Made by a program: the position numbers and the translations under genes | In this document: piece by piece, positions 1 through 8,281 of the stretch | How the letters are laid out: every line of letters starts with the position of its first letter | Numbering within the stretch: the stretch's first letter is position 1 | Notes under the pieces: generated by a model | What the model was told of the DNA's origin: nothing | Database searches by the model: none | Seen by the model: the letters and a program-made list of their open reading frames with translations, nothing else | Assembly: GCF_937874145.1 (NCBI RefSeq) | Contig: NZ_CALNBI010000457.1 | Coordinates: forward strand, 1 to 26,789 | Reading direction: 5' to 3' | DNA from: an uncultured Chitinophaga sp. | Lineage (GTDB): Bacteria > Bacteroidota > Bacteroidia > Chitinophagales > Chitinophagaceae | DNA: 26,789 bases

Positions 1-1
1 A

Positions 2-2014
2 GGTTTATGGTTGCCGGGCAAAGGCTTTGCGCAGCAGGAGGAACTGCAGCATACCGCCGAATGGCAGGAACAGCAGGCGGAAACGGATCCGGAAAGTTTT
101 CGGGAGAACGACGAGCAATGGACGTTGCGGCAGCGATACCTGCGCCGACCGCTGGATTTAAATGCCGCATCGGCGGAGGAGTTGCAGGAACTGGGGATAC
201 TGCAATCCGTCGACATACAGCACCTGCTTAACCACCGCGCACGGCTTGGACCGCTGTTAGCTATCTACGAATTGCAGGCAATAAAGGGATTTGACCTCCC
301 GCTCATTCGGAAGCTGTTGCCTTACGTGACAGCAGGGCACGCATTTGTAGAGCAAGTACCATTTCGCCGCATCTGGACCGACGGTCAGCACAACTTGCAG
401 CTTCGGTATTCCAGGGCGTGGGCCGGACCGGGATCGTCGTTATTCCCTGCGCCTGACAAGCCGCCGGCATATGCGGGCAGTCCGGATAAAGTGGTGATGC
501 GTTACCGGTATGCCATGGGCAGGCATGGCGGTTGGGGATTGGTGCTGGAAAAAGACGCGGGAGAATCCTGGATGCGTAAAGGAGTGCCTCTGCCGGATCA
601 TGTCGGTTTTCATTGGGTGCTGAGGCGGCCGGGTTGGCTGAAGTGCCTGGTGGTGGGGGATTACACGATTAACGTGGGACAGGGAGTGATGCAATGGCAC
701 GGGATGGCGCCCGGGAAAAGTTCTTCGGTGATGCATTTAAAAAGGGAAGGCGAGGCCGTAAGGCCATATGCGGGTGCCGGTGAATTCTATTTCTATAGAG
801 GCATAGCGGGTACGGTGGCGCTACGGAAATCGGAGCTGACGGCCTGGTTGTCGGTGCGCCAGCTGGATGGGAGGTTGAAGCTGCTGGATGAAGAAAGTGC
901 GGGGATGGGCGGAACGTTGTTGCCGGCGGGTTATCACAGGACGGTGTCGGAACTGGAGGCACGGGGAAACATTCGCCAACATACGGCGGGCGCGATCTGG
1001 AAGCGCCGGTGGGCGTCTGGACATGTGGGGCTGAATATGCAGGGGCATCGGTTTAATGTTCCTTTGCAGCGGGGCACTGCGATATACCAGTTGTTTCGGT
1101 TCGCAGGGGACCGGTTATTGGAAGCTGGTGTGGATCATGCTTTCACATGGAGGAATGTTCATTTTTTTGGTGAAGCAGTAAGGAGCAGCGGAGGAGGATG
1201 GGCATTTATGCAGGGAGGTTTAGCTGCGTTATCGCCGGCGGTGGATGCGGGGTTGGTCTGGCGGTTGGGGGAACCGGCGTTCGCAGGCTTGTATGGGGCG
1301 CCGTTTGGTGTTACCGGCACGGCGGCGAATGAGCGGGGTTGCTACGGTGCATTGCAGGTGAAATGGAGGCATAACTGGTTGATGTCCGGATATGTAGATG
1401 TGTTTGGTTTCCCCTGGTTGCGCTACCGGGTTGGTGCGCCCTCGGTAGGGACGGATGCGTTGTTTGCATTGCAATGGAATCCTGCACGGCATGTAACTGT
1501 GCATGGAAGTTACCGGTTTATGGAACGGATGCAGGATAAGCTCCAGGAGGGTCGCAATGCCGTAGCGTCGGTCAGCTTTGGGAAGCATCAATTCCAGGTA
1601 AGGTGGGAAATGCCCTTGTCCCCAGCGATTACATGGAGGGTAAGGGCACAGAGCCAGGTGTTGGACGCGGGGGCATGCTGGATGGCGATGCAGCAGTGGA
1701 ACTGGAGGCGGGGTAATTGGAGGGGAAGTTGTAGTTACGCATGGTACGATGGGCCCGCCGGGGAGGGAATGTACTTGTCGGGGCTCGGGTTTCCCGGCGA
1801 TGGTACCGTCAGTCGTTTTAGTGGGACAGGCGGGTATATGCGATTGCAAGTCCAGCGGTCAATTGGTGAACGGTGGAATGCGTGGTGCAGTTGGCAGTAC
1901 ACAAAGAGCCGGGCGGCCCCGCAAACCATTCTGGAATGGAGAAACGGCGTGGTTCCGGAAGGCAGAAGTACGATTCAGTTGCAATTACAATACGAATGGG
2001 GACGAATGCAGTAG
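2..2014 (+). CDS. Secreted helix-hairpin-helix (ComEA-like) protein with large beta-rich region, 5' end missing
   Basis: The reading frame is open to the left edge of the window, so the start codon is outside. The first visible residues (GLWLPGKGFAQQEE) look like the end of a signal peptide cleaved before QQEE, which suggests nearly all of the mature protein is present. About 40-100 residues in, PLDLNAASAEELQELGIL and a second copy around AIYELQAIKGFDLPLIRKL are helix-hairpin-helix motifs of the ComEA/T2SK type, normally non-specific DNA binders. The remaining ~550 residues are rich in aromatic, alternating beta-strand-like segments with motifs such as GDYTINVGQGV and KREGEAVRPYAG. I recall these from a conserved Bacteroidetes family annotated as helix-hairpin-helix or ComEA-family protein. 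An outer-membrane barrel is possible, but the function is unknown. The start at 11 (TTG) is not credible as the real one. The gene stops at TAG 2012-2014. Confidence 0.8.
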   Translation, partial: GLWLPGKGFAQQEELQHTAEWQEQQAETDPESFRENDEQWTLRQRYLRRPLDLNAASAEELQELGILQSVDIQHLLNHRARLGPLLAIYELQAIKGFDLPLIRKLLPYVTAGHAFVEQVPFRRIWTDGQHNLQLRYSRAWAGPGSSLFPAPDKPPAYAGSPDKVVMRYRYAMGRHGGWGLVLEKDAGESWMRKGVPLPDHVGFHWVLRRPGWLKCLVVGDYTINVGQGVMQWHGMAPGKSSSVMHLKREGEAVRPYAGAGEFYFYRGIAGTVALRKSELTAWLSVRQLDGRLKLLDEESAGMGGTLLPAGYHRTVSELEARGNIRQHTAGAIWKRRWASGHVGLNMQGHRFNVPLQRGTAIYQLFRFAGDRLLEAGVDHAFTWRNVHFFGEAVRSSGGGWAFMQGGLAALSPAVDAGLVWRLGEPAFAGLYGAPFGVTGTAANERGCYGALQVKWRHNWLMSGYVDVFGFPWLRYRVGAPSVGTDALFALQWNPARHVTVHGSYRFMERMQDKLQEGRNAVASVSFGKHQFQVRWEMPLSPAITWRVRAQSQVLDAGACWMAMQQWNWRRGNWRGSCSYAWYDGPAGEGMYLSGLGFPGDGTVSRFSGTGGYMRLQVQRSIGERWNAWCSWQYTKSRAAPQTILEWRNGVVPEGRSTIQLQLQYEWGRMQ

Positions 2015-2433
2015 GCGTGATAATGGCTTCGATGAAGTGATTGCGATAAGCTACGTATGTAAACAAGTCCTGGGATTCAGGGGCCTTGTACGCTGGCCAT
2101 GCGTACATAAACATCAATGCATATATGCAAAAGATAATAATCTGTTATTTAGTAGCGATGCCATTTGCGCTAGAAGGTATATTCCATCTCAGTCAATTTT
2201 TCAGTTGCCTGCATCGTTAAAAGAAAGAATAAGAAAACAGTCAGCCTGCGTGACTATTAAGATACGCAACACCTGCGCCCACACTGCATTCTGCTTGCAT
2301 CTCCATCCGGTAAACCAAATTGTCTATTCTACTGTTATTATTGCAAACTTTCGTGGAAAAACACTATGCAAAAAAGTAATTACGCCGTATATTGCAGCGC
2401 CTGTTAAAATGCTAGTAAAGCCTTAAAATCATT
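2015..2433. other. Non-coding AT-rich stretch
   Basis: This stretch follows the helix-hairpin-helix gene and holds no gene I can support. One plus-strand frame stays open from inside the preceding gene to 2426, but it is Cys-rich, has no family character and no plausible start. Visible structure: a 7-bp inverted repeat at 2087-2107 and a perfect 12-bp palindrome TGCATATATGCA at 2118-2129. A poor -7-like octamer TATTATTG is at 2336-2343 with no good -33 partner. The stretch may be the 3' untranslated region of the upstream gene or encode a transcript that ends at the 2476-2505 terminator. Confidence 0.5.
2087..2107. repeat. 7-bp inverted repeat downstream of the helix-hairpin-helix gene
   Basis: TGTACGC (2087-2093) and GCGTACA (2101-2107) are perfect reverse complements separated by 7 nt. 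No T-run follows, so this is not an intrinsic terminator. It could be a protein-binding site or an RNA hairpin stabilising the 3' end of the upstream mRNA. Confidence 0.5.
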
Positions 2434-2475
2434 GATGGTTTAGATTTTGATTGACACCAGTCTGATCATCAATCC

Positions 2476-2505
2476 GCCGGTTTCTTCGGAAACCGGCTTT
2501 TTTTT
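2476..2505 (+). terminator. Rho-independent terminator with UUCG tetraloop
   Basis: GCCGGTTTC (2476-2484), loop TTCG (2485-2488) and GAAACCGGC (2489-2497) form a perfect 9-bp stem, followed by eight T (2498-2505). No coding region precedes it for about 460 bp. It therefore ends either a long 3' untranslated region from the upstream gene or a non-coding RNA. It sits 20 nt after the left arm of the long inverted repeat. Confidence 0.9.
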
Positions 2506-2623
2506 ACCCGCCACACAAATTCTTTTGTGAATTTTGATACAATTTAACCCGATCAAGAAAAGATTATGGCGCTGTGATGATCAATAACTTATCTAGTGAT
2601 CGCCGCAATTACGCAGCAGCAAA

Positions 2624-2654
2624 CCGTTAATCATCATTAACAGAGTTTTAACGG
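2624..2654. promoter_or_regulatory. Overlapping dyads just upstream of the susC promoter, possible operator
   Basis: GTTAATCATCATTAAC (2626-2641) is a perfect dyad with 6-bp arms and a 4-nt centre. CCGTTAA (2624-2630) also pairs with TTAACGG (2648-2654), giving a second, wider dyad that shares the left half-site. The block ends 7 bp before the proposed -33 element, a usual place for an activator or repressor site. The binding protein is unknown and no regulator gene is adjacent. Confidence 0.45.
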
Positions 2655-2660
2655 AAAATT

Positions 2661-2689
2661 TTTGCGAATTCAAAAAACTACCTATTTTG
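2661..2689 (+). promoter_or_regulatory. Predicted susC promoter (Bacteroidetes type)
   Basis: TTTG at 2661-2664 is followed after 17 bp by CTATTTTG (2682-2689), which matches the TTTG half of the TAnnTTTG -7 consensus. Transcription would start near 2696, giving a leader of only about 22 nt that lies wholly inside the right arm of the inverted repeat. The -7 element is imperfect at its TA positions. Confidence 0.5.
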
Positions 2690-2717
2690 CGGTTGTCAAT
2701 CAAAATCTAAATCATCT

Positions 2718-5700
2718 ATGAAAAAGGCTTTACTTTTTCTCGCCATGCTTATGGTGAGTGGTAGCCTGGCTTATGCCCAACAACGCCAGATTACCGGTAG
2801 GGTTACAGGTGAAGACGGTTCACCCATACCTTACGCCTCCATCCAGATCAAAGGCACCACTAAAGGTACCACCGCTGATCAATTTGGGAATTACAAAATC
2901 CAGGTCTCGGAAAAAGATGTGCTCCTCATCCGCAGCGTAGGGTATAACACCCTAGAAAAAGCCGTGGGCGCCGCAGCCAACTTGCCCGTCATCCTCATCC
3001 TCGACTCACGGAGCCTCCAGGAAGTCGTGATCACCACCGCCATGGGCATCCAACGGCAGGCGAAATCCGTCGGATACTCCGTTGGCAAGGTGAAAAGCGC
3101 TGACCTGGTCACCGCCAAAGCCACCACCGTCGCCTCGTCCCTCGTGGCCAAGGTGTCCGGCCTGCAGGTCAACACCATCAACAACTCCGCCAACCCGCAA
3201 ACCCGCATCATCCTCCGCGGCAATCGCTCGCTGACGGGGCAAAACCAGGCCCTCATCGTACTCGATGGCGTCGAAATCCCCAACAGTCAGTTCAATTCCA
3301 TCAACCCCGAAGACGTGGAAGACGTAAACGTCCTCAAAGGCGCCAACGCTTCCGCCCTCTACGGTTCCCGCGCCTCCAACGGCGCTATCGTTATCACCAC
3401 CAAACGCGCCCAGAAAGGACGGCCCGTCGTTTCCCTGTCCAACTCCACGCAGTTCGAAGAAATCAGTTTCTTCCCATCCCTGCAGGATAAATTCGGCACC
3501 GGCTCCACCAAATCGCCCATCCCGGTGTACAACGCTTTCGAAAACCAACAGTACGGCCCCGCCTACGACGGATCAGAAGTGGAAATCGGGAAACCCCTCG
3601 AAGACGGCTCCGTCCAAAAAGTGAAGTACTCGCCCAACCGCGACCGGTACAACTTCTGGAACACCGGCCTCACATTGCAAAACAACCTTTCCGTTTCCAC
3701 CGCCGACGACAAATCCACTTTCTACGCATCCATCCAAAACCAGAAAGTGAACGGTGTGGTGCCCAAAGACAAATTCGGCAGAAACGGCCTGCGCGTCAAT
3801 GCCAGCCGGACTTTCGGCAAAGTGACCGCCAGTACAAACATCAGCTACACCCAAAACACCGCCGATATCCACACCAACGGCGGCGGCCTGGAAGAATCCG
3901 TGTACTGGATGGTGATGAACACCGCCGCGCACGTCCCCCTTACCAGCTATAAAAACTGGAAAACGGACAAATTCTCAAACCCCAACGGCTACTACAACGA
4001 ATACTATTACAATCCTTACTTCATCATCGACCAGTTCCGGACCGATTCCAAAACAGATAACCTCATCGGGAATTTTACGCTGTCGTACAAACCGATGGAA
4101 TGGCTGTCGCTGATGGGACGTGTGTCAACTTCCACACAAAACTCCTTCTGGCAGGACCGTGCGGATAAATTCACTTACACGCCTTACACCACCGAGATTT
4201 CATCAAGCAAGGTGAAAGCCGAGATTACAAACGGCTTTTTCCAGGACAACACCGCCAATTACGTCCTCAATCAATACGATTTCATGGCCACCGCGCAGAA
4301 GACCTTCAACGACTTCGACCTGCGCGTGGTACTGGGGAACAACATCCGGCAGGAGCGGGGTGGCATGAACTTCATCCGCGCCAACGCACTGGTGAACCCA
4401 GGTTTCTTCAATGTGGACAACCGGGTGGGTGAACTCGAAGGCGAGAACGAAAAAACCATCATACGCGAACATTCGCAGTATATCGATGCTTCGCTGGGGT
4501 ATAAAGACTTCGCTTTCATCCACGGCAGTTACCGCCGCGACCACATCTCGCGGCTTTCCAAAAAGAATCGCAATTTCGGATACCCCGGCGTGGATGTATC
4601 GTTCGTTGCGTCTGAAGCGCTTCCTTTCCTGAAAGGCAACAGGACGCTCAATTACCTGAAACTTTTCGCGGGATATTCCGAAGTGGGCCAGGCCAATATC
4701 GGGCCGCACATGCTGGATGAAATCTACGTCCGCGGCGACGGTTTCCCCTTTGGCTCTACCGTTGGCTTTACGCTGGGTAACACCGCGGTAAGCGACGATC
4801 TCCGTCCGGAGCGGGTGAAATCCAAAGAGGCCGGCGTGGAAATGGGTTTTGTGGATGGAAGGATCAGCCTGCAATTTACTTACTACGACCAGCTTTCACT
4901 GGACCAGACGATCACCGCGGGATTGTCGAACTCCACGGGATACAGCGGTTACCTCATCAATTCCGGTAAAGTTTCCAACAAAGGCTACGAGATTGATTTG
5001 AAATTGCTGCCGCTGCGTTCCGCGGATTTCCGTTGGGAAATCGGCGTAAACTATGCCAACCGCGATAACAAAGTGATTGAAATAAGCGCCGATCTGCCCG
5101 AACTGGCGTTGACGACCGCCGCAGGGAACGCCTATGTCGCCGCTATCCCGGGCCAGCCTTACCCAATGCTGAAGTCTACCGTGTACGAAAAGTACAACGG
5201 TAAAATTATCGTGGACGCGGAAACCGGGATGCCCAGCCGCGCCAGTGGTTATTTCCTCGTTGGCAACACCAATCCCCGGCATATCGTGGGGCTTAATACC
5301 AACTTCCAGTGGAAAAACCTGCGTTTCACCGCACTGGCGGAACACCGCAGCGGGTATTCCGTTTACCACGACATCGGCTCGGACCTTGATTTTACCGGCG
5401 CCTCGGCCGTCAGCGCTTCCTATAACCGCGAAAGGTTCATCTTCCCCAATTCTGTATACGAATCTCCCGCCGGATCAGGGAAATATGTGGATAACAACAA
5501 CGTACTGGTGATGGACGGGAACTATGACTTCTGGCCCGAAAGCGCCTACCGTACTTCCATCGGCGAAAACTACGTGACCTCCGGCTCCTTCTGGAAGCTG
5601 CGCGAAGTCAGCCTTTCCTACGATCTGCCGGAAACATTGCTCGCCAGGATCAAATTCATCAAACGGGTATCCATTGGGCTCACCGGGCGCAATCTCGTTA

Positions 5701-5834
5701 CCTGGCTTCCCAAATCGAACCAATATACCGACCCGGAATTCAACTTCACCGCCGGCAACGCCGTTGGGATGAACGACTACCGCCAGACGCCGCCTACCCG
5801 CATGTACGGTTTCAACGTTTCTGTTAATTTTTAA
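2718..5834 (+). CDS. SusC/RagA family TonB-dependent outer-membrane receptor
   Basis: A 1038-residue TonB-dependent transporter that would import an oligosaccharide or peptide across the outer membrane with the SusD-like lipoprotein encoded next. Residues 1-20 are a signal peptide ending in AYA before QQRQ. Residues about 23-97 are the carboxypeptidase-regulatory-like domain (ITGRVTGEDGSPIPYASI). Residues about 100-230 are the plug, with the family signatures LQEVVITTAMGI (100-111), ALIVLDGVEIP and LKGANASALYGSRASNGAIVITTKR split around 206-230. The rest is the 22-strand barrel, ending in the aromatic strand FNVSVNF needed for BAM recognition. The length is typical. The start ATG is fixed by the signal peptide and lies inside the right arm of a long inverted repeat. 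No CAZyme, sigma or anti-sigma gene is adjacent, so the substrate cannot be named. Confidence 0.95.
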   Translation: MKKALLFLAMLMVSGSLAYAQQRQITGRVTGEDGSPIPYASIQIKGTTKGTTADQFGNYKIQVSEKDVLLIRSVGYNTLEKAVGAAANLPVILILDSRSLQEVVITTAMGIQRQAKSVGYSVGKVKSADLVTAKATTVASSLVAKVSGLQVNTINNSANPQTRIILRGNRSLTGQNQALIVLDGVEIPNSQFNSINPEDVEDVNVLKGANASALYGSRASNGAIVITTKRAQKGRPVVSLSNSTQFEEISFFPSLQDKFGTGSTKSPIPVYNAFENQQYGPAYDGSEVEIGKPLEDGSVQKVKYSPNRDRYNFWNTGLTLQNNLSVSTADDKSTFYASIQNQKVNGVVPKDKFGRNGLRVNASRTFGKVTASTNISYTQNTADIHTNGGGLEESVYWMVMNTAAHVPLTSYKNWKTDKFSNPNGYYNEYYYNPYFIIDQFRTDSKTDNLIGNFTLSYKPMEWLSLMGRVSTSTQNSFWQDRADKFTYTPYTTEISSSKVKAEITNGFFQDNTANYVLNQYDFMATAQKTFNDFDLRVVLGNNIRQERGGMNFIRANALVNPGFFNVDNRVGELEGENEKTIIREHSQYIDASLGYKDFAFIHGSYRRDHISRLSKKNRNFGYPGVDVSFVASEALPFLKGNRTLNYLKLFAGYSEVGQANIGPHMLDEIYVRGDGFPFGSTVGFTLGNTAVSDDLRPERVKSKEAGVEMGFVDGRISLQFTYYDQLSLDQTITAGLSNSTGYSGYLINSGKVSNKGYEIDLKLLPLRSADFRWEIGVNYANRDNKVIEISADLPELALTTAAGNAYVAAIPGQPYPMLKSTVYEKYNGKIIVDAETGMPSRASGYFLVGNTNPRHIVGLNTNFQWKNLRFTALAEHRSGYSVYHDIGSDLDFTGASAVSASYNRERFIFPNSVYESPAGSGKYVDNNNVLVMDGNYDFWPESAYRTSIGENYVTSGSFWKLREVSLSYDLPETLLARIKFIKRVSIGLTGRNLVTWLPKSNQYTDPEFNFTAGNAVGMNDYRQTPPTRMYGFNVSVNF

Positions 5835-5846
5835 TCCGATCCGATC

Positions 5847-7364
5847 ATGAAGAAAATAACTTTCCAGATATTGTTAAGTGTTGCATTCCTGGCTGTCGGT
5901 TGCAAGAAAGACTGGCTGGATATCAACACCTCTCCCAACGACGCCCGCGACGCCACGCCCCAGGCCGTGCTTTCCACTGCGCTCTCCGGCACCGGCAACC
6001 TCGTCGTGAATACATACCAGACCTACGGCGCATGGACGGTAGGATATTGGGCCAAAACCAACGTGGTAAGCGGTTACAACACTTACCGCACCTACAACTA
6101 TACCAGTGCTACCGAACAGGGCATCTGGAACCAGTCGTACAACAACCTGATGGATTATGAATTCGTGGAGAAGAAAGCTAACGAGCTGAAGAACCACGAA
6201 TACTACATCGCGATCGCCAAGATCATGAAAGCATACGTTTTCCAGCAGGTAGTGGACCAGTACGGAAACATCCCATACGCCCAGGCGCTCAAGGGGAAAT
6301 CCAACCTCACGCCCACTTACGACGATGCCAAAGTGATTTATGAAGACCTGGTCAAACAGCTCGACGATGCACGCAAGCTCCTGGTAGAAACTGATCCGGA
6401 CAATACCATTCACGTCGGAGAAGAGGATATCATGTTCCACGGCGATCTCATGAAATGGCGCCAGTTCGCCAATTCGGTAAAATTGCGCATCCTCATGCGG
6501 CAGTCTTCCGCGCCCGACCGTAAAGCTTACATCACGCCGCTGCTCACCGCGCTCGCATCCAACACCGATGGGTTTATTGCGGCAGATGCCGCCGTGAACC
6601 CAGGTTACCTGAAAACCTCCGGCAAGCAGAACCCTTTCTGGGACCGGTATTACCTCGACGCTGCCGATGGTGAAGCTACGGAACACAAATACGTTGGCCC
6701 TACCAAATACGGCATTTCCAAAGTGGATCACGAAAGAGGCGTCGCGATTTTCGGGACGGCTTCCCCGGCCGGCATCGACCTGGGAGATCTCAATCCGCCT
6801 AACCACACACCATTCGGCCAGGCTACCATCTTCAAAAGCCACGACCAGGACGCAATCCTGTTCCAGCTTTCGGAAGTGAAGTTCCTGCAGGCCGAAGCCG
6901 TGGAAGTGCTCGGTGTGAACTTCGGAGATGCGCGGACGCTGTATGAAGAAGGCGTTGCCGAAAGCTTTTATTTCATGATGCTGTCGTCGGAAATTACGGC
7001 AGACTGGTTTGCGGGAACGTATGGCGTGGATCCCACCCCTGCGAACGTGGAAACGGAACTGGTGATTCCCTATCTCGAAAGCGAGGAAGTGGATATCGAC
7101 TGGGACGATTCGCCCAACAAGCTCCGCGCCATTCATACCCAGAAATGGATCTCCATGTACCTCATCAATTCCCTCGAAGCCTGGAACGAATTCCGCCGCA
7201 CGGGGTTCCCGGTGATCCCGGTGTCGCAGGAAGCGGTGCGCCCCGGCGTTTTGCCGGTGAGGCTGCTATATCCCCAAACGGAAGAAGCGTACAATGGCGC
7301 CAATGTTTCCAAACAGGGTAAGATCGATCAATTCACCAGTAAACTATTCTGGGACGTAAACTAA
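5847..7364 (+). CDS. SusD/RagB family nutrient-binding outer-membrane lipoprotein (SusD-like_2 type)
   Basis: A 505-residue surface lipoprotein that forms the lid over the SusC-like barrel and captures substrate. The N-terminus is a lipoprotein signal peptide with lipobox LAVG-C (Cys19) followed by KKDWLDINTSPND, the hallmark start of the SusD-like_2 subfamily. Internal features such as AKIMKAYVFQQVVDQYGNIPYAQAL (a TPR-like helix pair, roughly residues 120-145) and LSEVKFLQAEA (near 340) are also typical. It starts 12 nt after the susC stop and so shares its transcript. No truncation or frameshift is visible. Specificity for a given glycan or peptide cannot be read from the sequence. Confidence 0.93.
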   Translation: MKKITFQILLSVAFLAVGCKKDWLDINTSPNDARDATPQAVLSTALSGTGNLVVNTYQTYGAWTVGYWAKTNVVSGYNTYRTYNYTSATEQGIWNQSYNNLMDYEFVEKKANELKNHEYYIAIAKIMKAYVFQQVVDQYGNIPYAQALKGKSNLTPTYDDAKVIYEDLVKQLDDARKLLVETDPDNTIHVGEEDIMFHGDLMKWRQFANSVKLRILMRQSSAPDRKAYITPLLTALASNTDGFIAADAAVNPGYLKTSGKQNPFWDRYYLDAADGEATEHKYVGPTKYGISKVDHERGVAIFGTASPAGIDLGDLNPPNHTPFGQATIFKSHDQDAILFQLSEVKFLQAEAVEVLGVNFGDARTLYEEGVAESFYFMMLSSEITADWFAGTYGVDPTPANVETELVIPYLESEEVDIDWDDSPNKLRAIHTQKWISMYLINSLEAWNEFRRTGFPVIPVSQEAVRPGVLPVRLLYPQTEEAYNGANVSKQGKIDQFTSKLFWDVN

Positions 7365-7375
7365 AACTGCCAAAC

Positions 7376-8221
7376 ATGAAAAAGACCTTTTCCTATATAC
7401 TGGCAGCCACTGTGGCAGGCACGTTCCTGACCGGTTGCCTCAAGGATGACGATAATTACATCGATTATACGGAAGCACCCGCGGCTGTTCAATTTCTGTA
7501 TGCGAAGCACGACGGAACCCGCGTGATCGAGGCCTTCGACCTCGCAGCAGAGCCGCAGACGATGAATCTTAACGTTTCGCTGGCTTCCAATGGGCCGTTG
7601 AGCGGTGCGGCTTCAGCAAAAGTGAACCTTATCGCCAACGCGGCGGAATTGTATAATACGGCACATGGTACTGAGTATGAGCAACTTCCGGCCAATACGT
7701 ATACCATTCCGCAAAACACGGTTTCCATCCCGGCAGGACAAACGTCTGTGAACTTCCAGGTGAAAATCCAGTCCGATAAAATCGATCTGGCCAAAAAATG
7801 GATGATCGGTTTCCAGCTGGCGGATGGAAGCGGGGCGGTTGTTCCGGCCAATTTCGGGAAGATTTTCATTGAAGTCGTGATCAAAAACGACTGGCACGGC
7901 ACCTACCGTGCGGTGGGCACCTTCCTGCACCCGAGCGCCGGCGCCCGGGCCATCAGCGAAGACAAAGAGCTGATTACCACCGGTCCGCGCTCCGTGATGG
8001 CGCCGCTGGGCGACCTGGGCGGATCGAATTACTATATGATCATGACCATCAATGCCGATAATACAGTGACGCTCACGCCGGCCGGCGTAACCCCCAATGT
8101 GGACCAGAGCTGGGGCCCCAATTTCTACGATCCCGTTAAGAAGGAATTCCACCTGAATTACTCCTACAACGTGGCAGCGCCGCGCATTGTGGACGAAGTG
8201 CTGACCTTCACTTCGCGATAA
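7376..8221 (+). CDS. DUF1735/DUF4361 domain surface lipoprotein
   Basis: A 281-residue lipoprotein, third gene of the susCD operon, starting 11 nt after the susD-like stop. It has a signal peptide with lipobox LTG-C (Cys21) followed by an acidic LKDDD stretch, which favours surface export in Bacteroidetes. Residues about 35-165 resemble DUF1735 (a beta-sandwich with VSLASNGPLSGAASAKVNL and YNTAHGTEYEQLP). Residues about 170-281 resemble DUF4361 (NDWHGTYRAVGTFLHP, MTINADNTVTL, and a C-terminal DEVLTFTSR). Proteins of this architecture accompany SusCD pairs and are thought to be auxiliary glycan-binding proteins. The assignment rests on remembered family character, and the ligand is unknown. 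Confidence 0.8.
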   Translation: MKKTFSYILAATVAGTFLTGCLKDDDNYIDYTEAPAAVQFLYAKHDGTRVIEAFDLAAEPQTMNLNVSLASNGPLSGAASAKVNLIANAAELYNTAHGTEYEQLPANTYTIPQNTVSIPAGQTSVNFQVKIQSDKIDLAKKWMIGFQLADGSGAVVPANFGKIFIEVVIKNDWHGTYRAVGTFLHPSAGARAISEDKELITTGPRSVMAPLGDLGGSNYYMIMTINADNTVTLTPAGVTPNVDQSWGPNFYDPVKKEFHLNYSYNVAAPRIVDEVLTFTSR

Positions 8222-8250
8222 TTTCAGTAGTCGCGGTACATATAATAAAA

Positions 8251-8280
8251 AAAGAGGTGCTGGAAATGGCACCTCTTTTT
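8251..8280. terminator. Rho-independent terminator after the susCD operon
   Basis: AAAGAGGTGC (8251-8260) pairs perfectly with GCACCTCTTT (8269-8278) around an 8-nt loop, with further T's after and an A-run before. It could work in both directions, but only the left-hand operon needs it, because the next gene is also on the plus strand. Confidence 0.9.
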
Positions 8281-8281
8281 C

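Larger units (their letters stand above)
2429..2721. repeat. Long inverted repeat (2 x 28 nt) flanking the susC promoter and covering the susC start codon
   Basis: Left arm 2429-2456 and right arm 2694-2721 are reverse complements over 28 positions with two exceptions. The perfect 18-bp core is TTTAGATTTTGATTGACA at 2439-2456 against TGTCAATCAAAATCTAAA at 2694-2711. The exceptions are G2438/T2712 (a wobble pair in RNA) and T2433/T2717. The right arm spans the predicted susC 5' untranslated region and its ATG (2718-2720). The 237 bp between the arms contain a rho-independent terminator and the presumed susC promoter. Two readings fit: a phase-variable invertible promoter, as known upstream of surface-structure genes in Bacteroides, or an upstream transcript antisense to the susC translation start. 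No recombinase gene is in the window. Confidence 0.85.

Noticed and set aside
2015..2426. Open frame continuing from inside the first gene through the AT-rich stretch
   Set aside because: It overlaps the first gene out of frame, has unusual Cys-rich composition and no plausible start with ribosome-binding context, and is not recognisable.
5874..7136. 420-codon minus-strand frame opposite the susD-like gene, and a 410-codon one opposite aspartate kinase (9740-10972)
   Set aside because: Both are codon-bias shadows of the real genes; no family resemblance.
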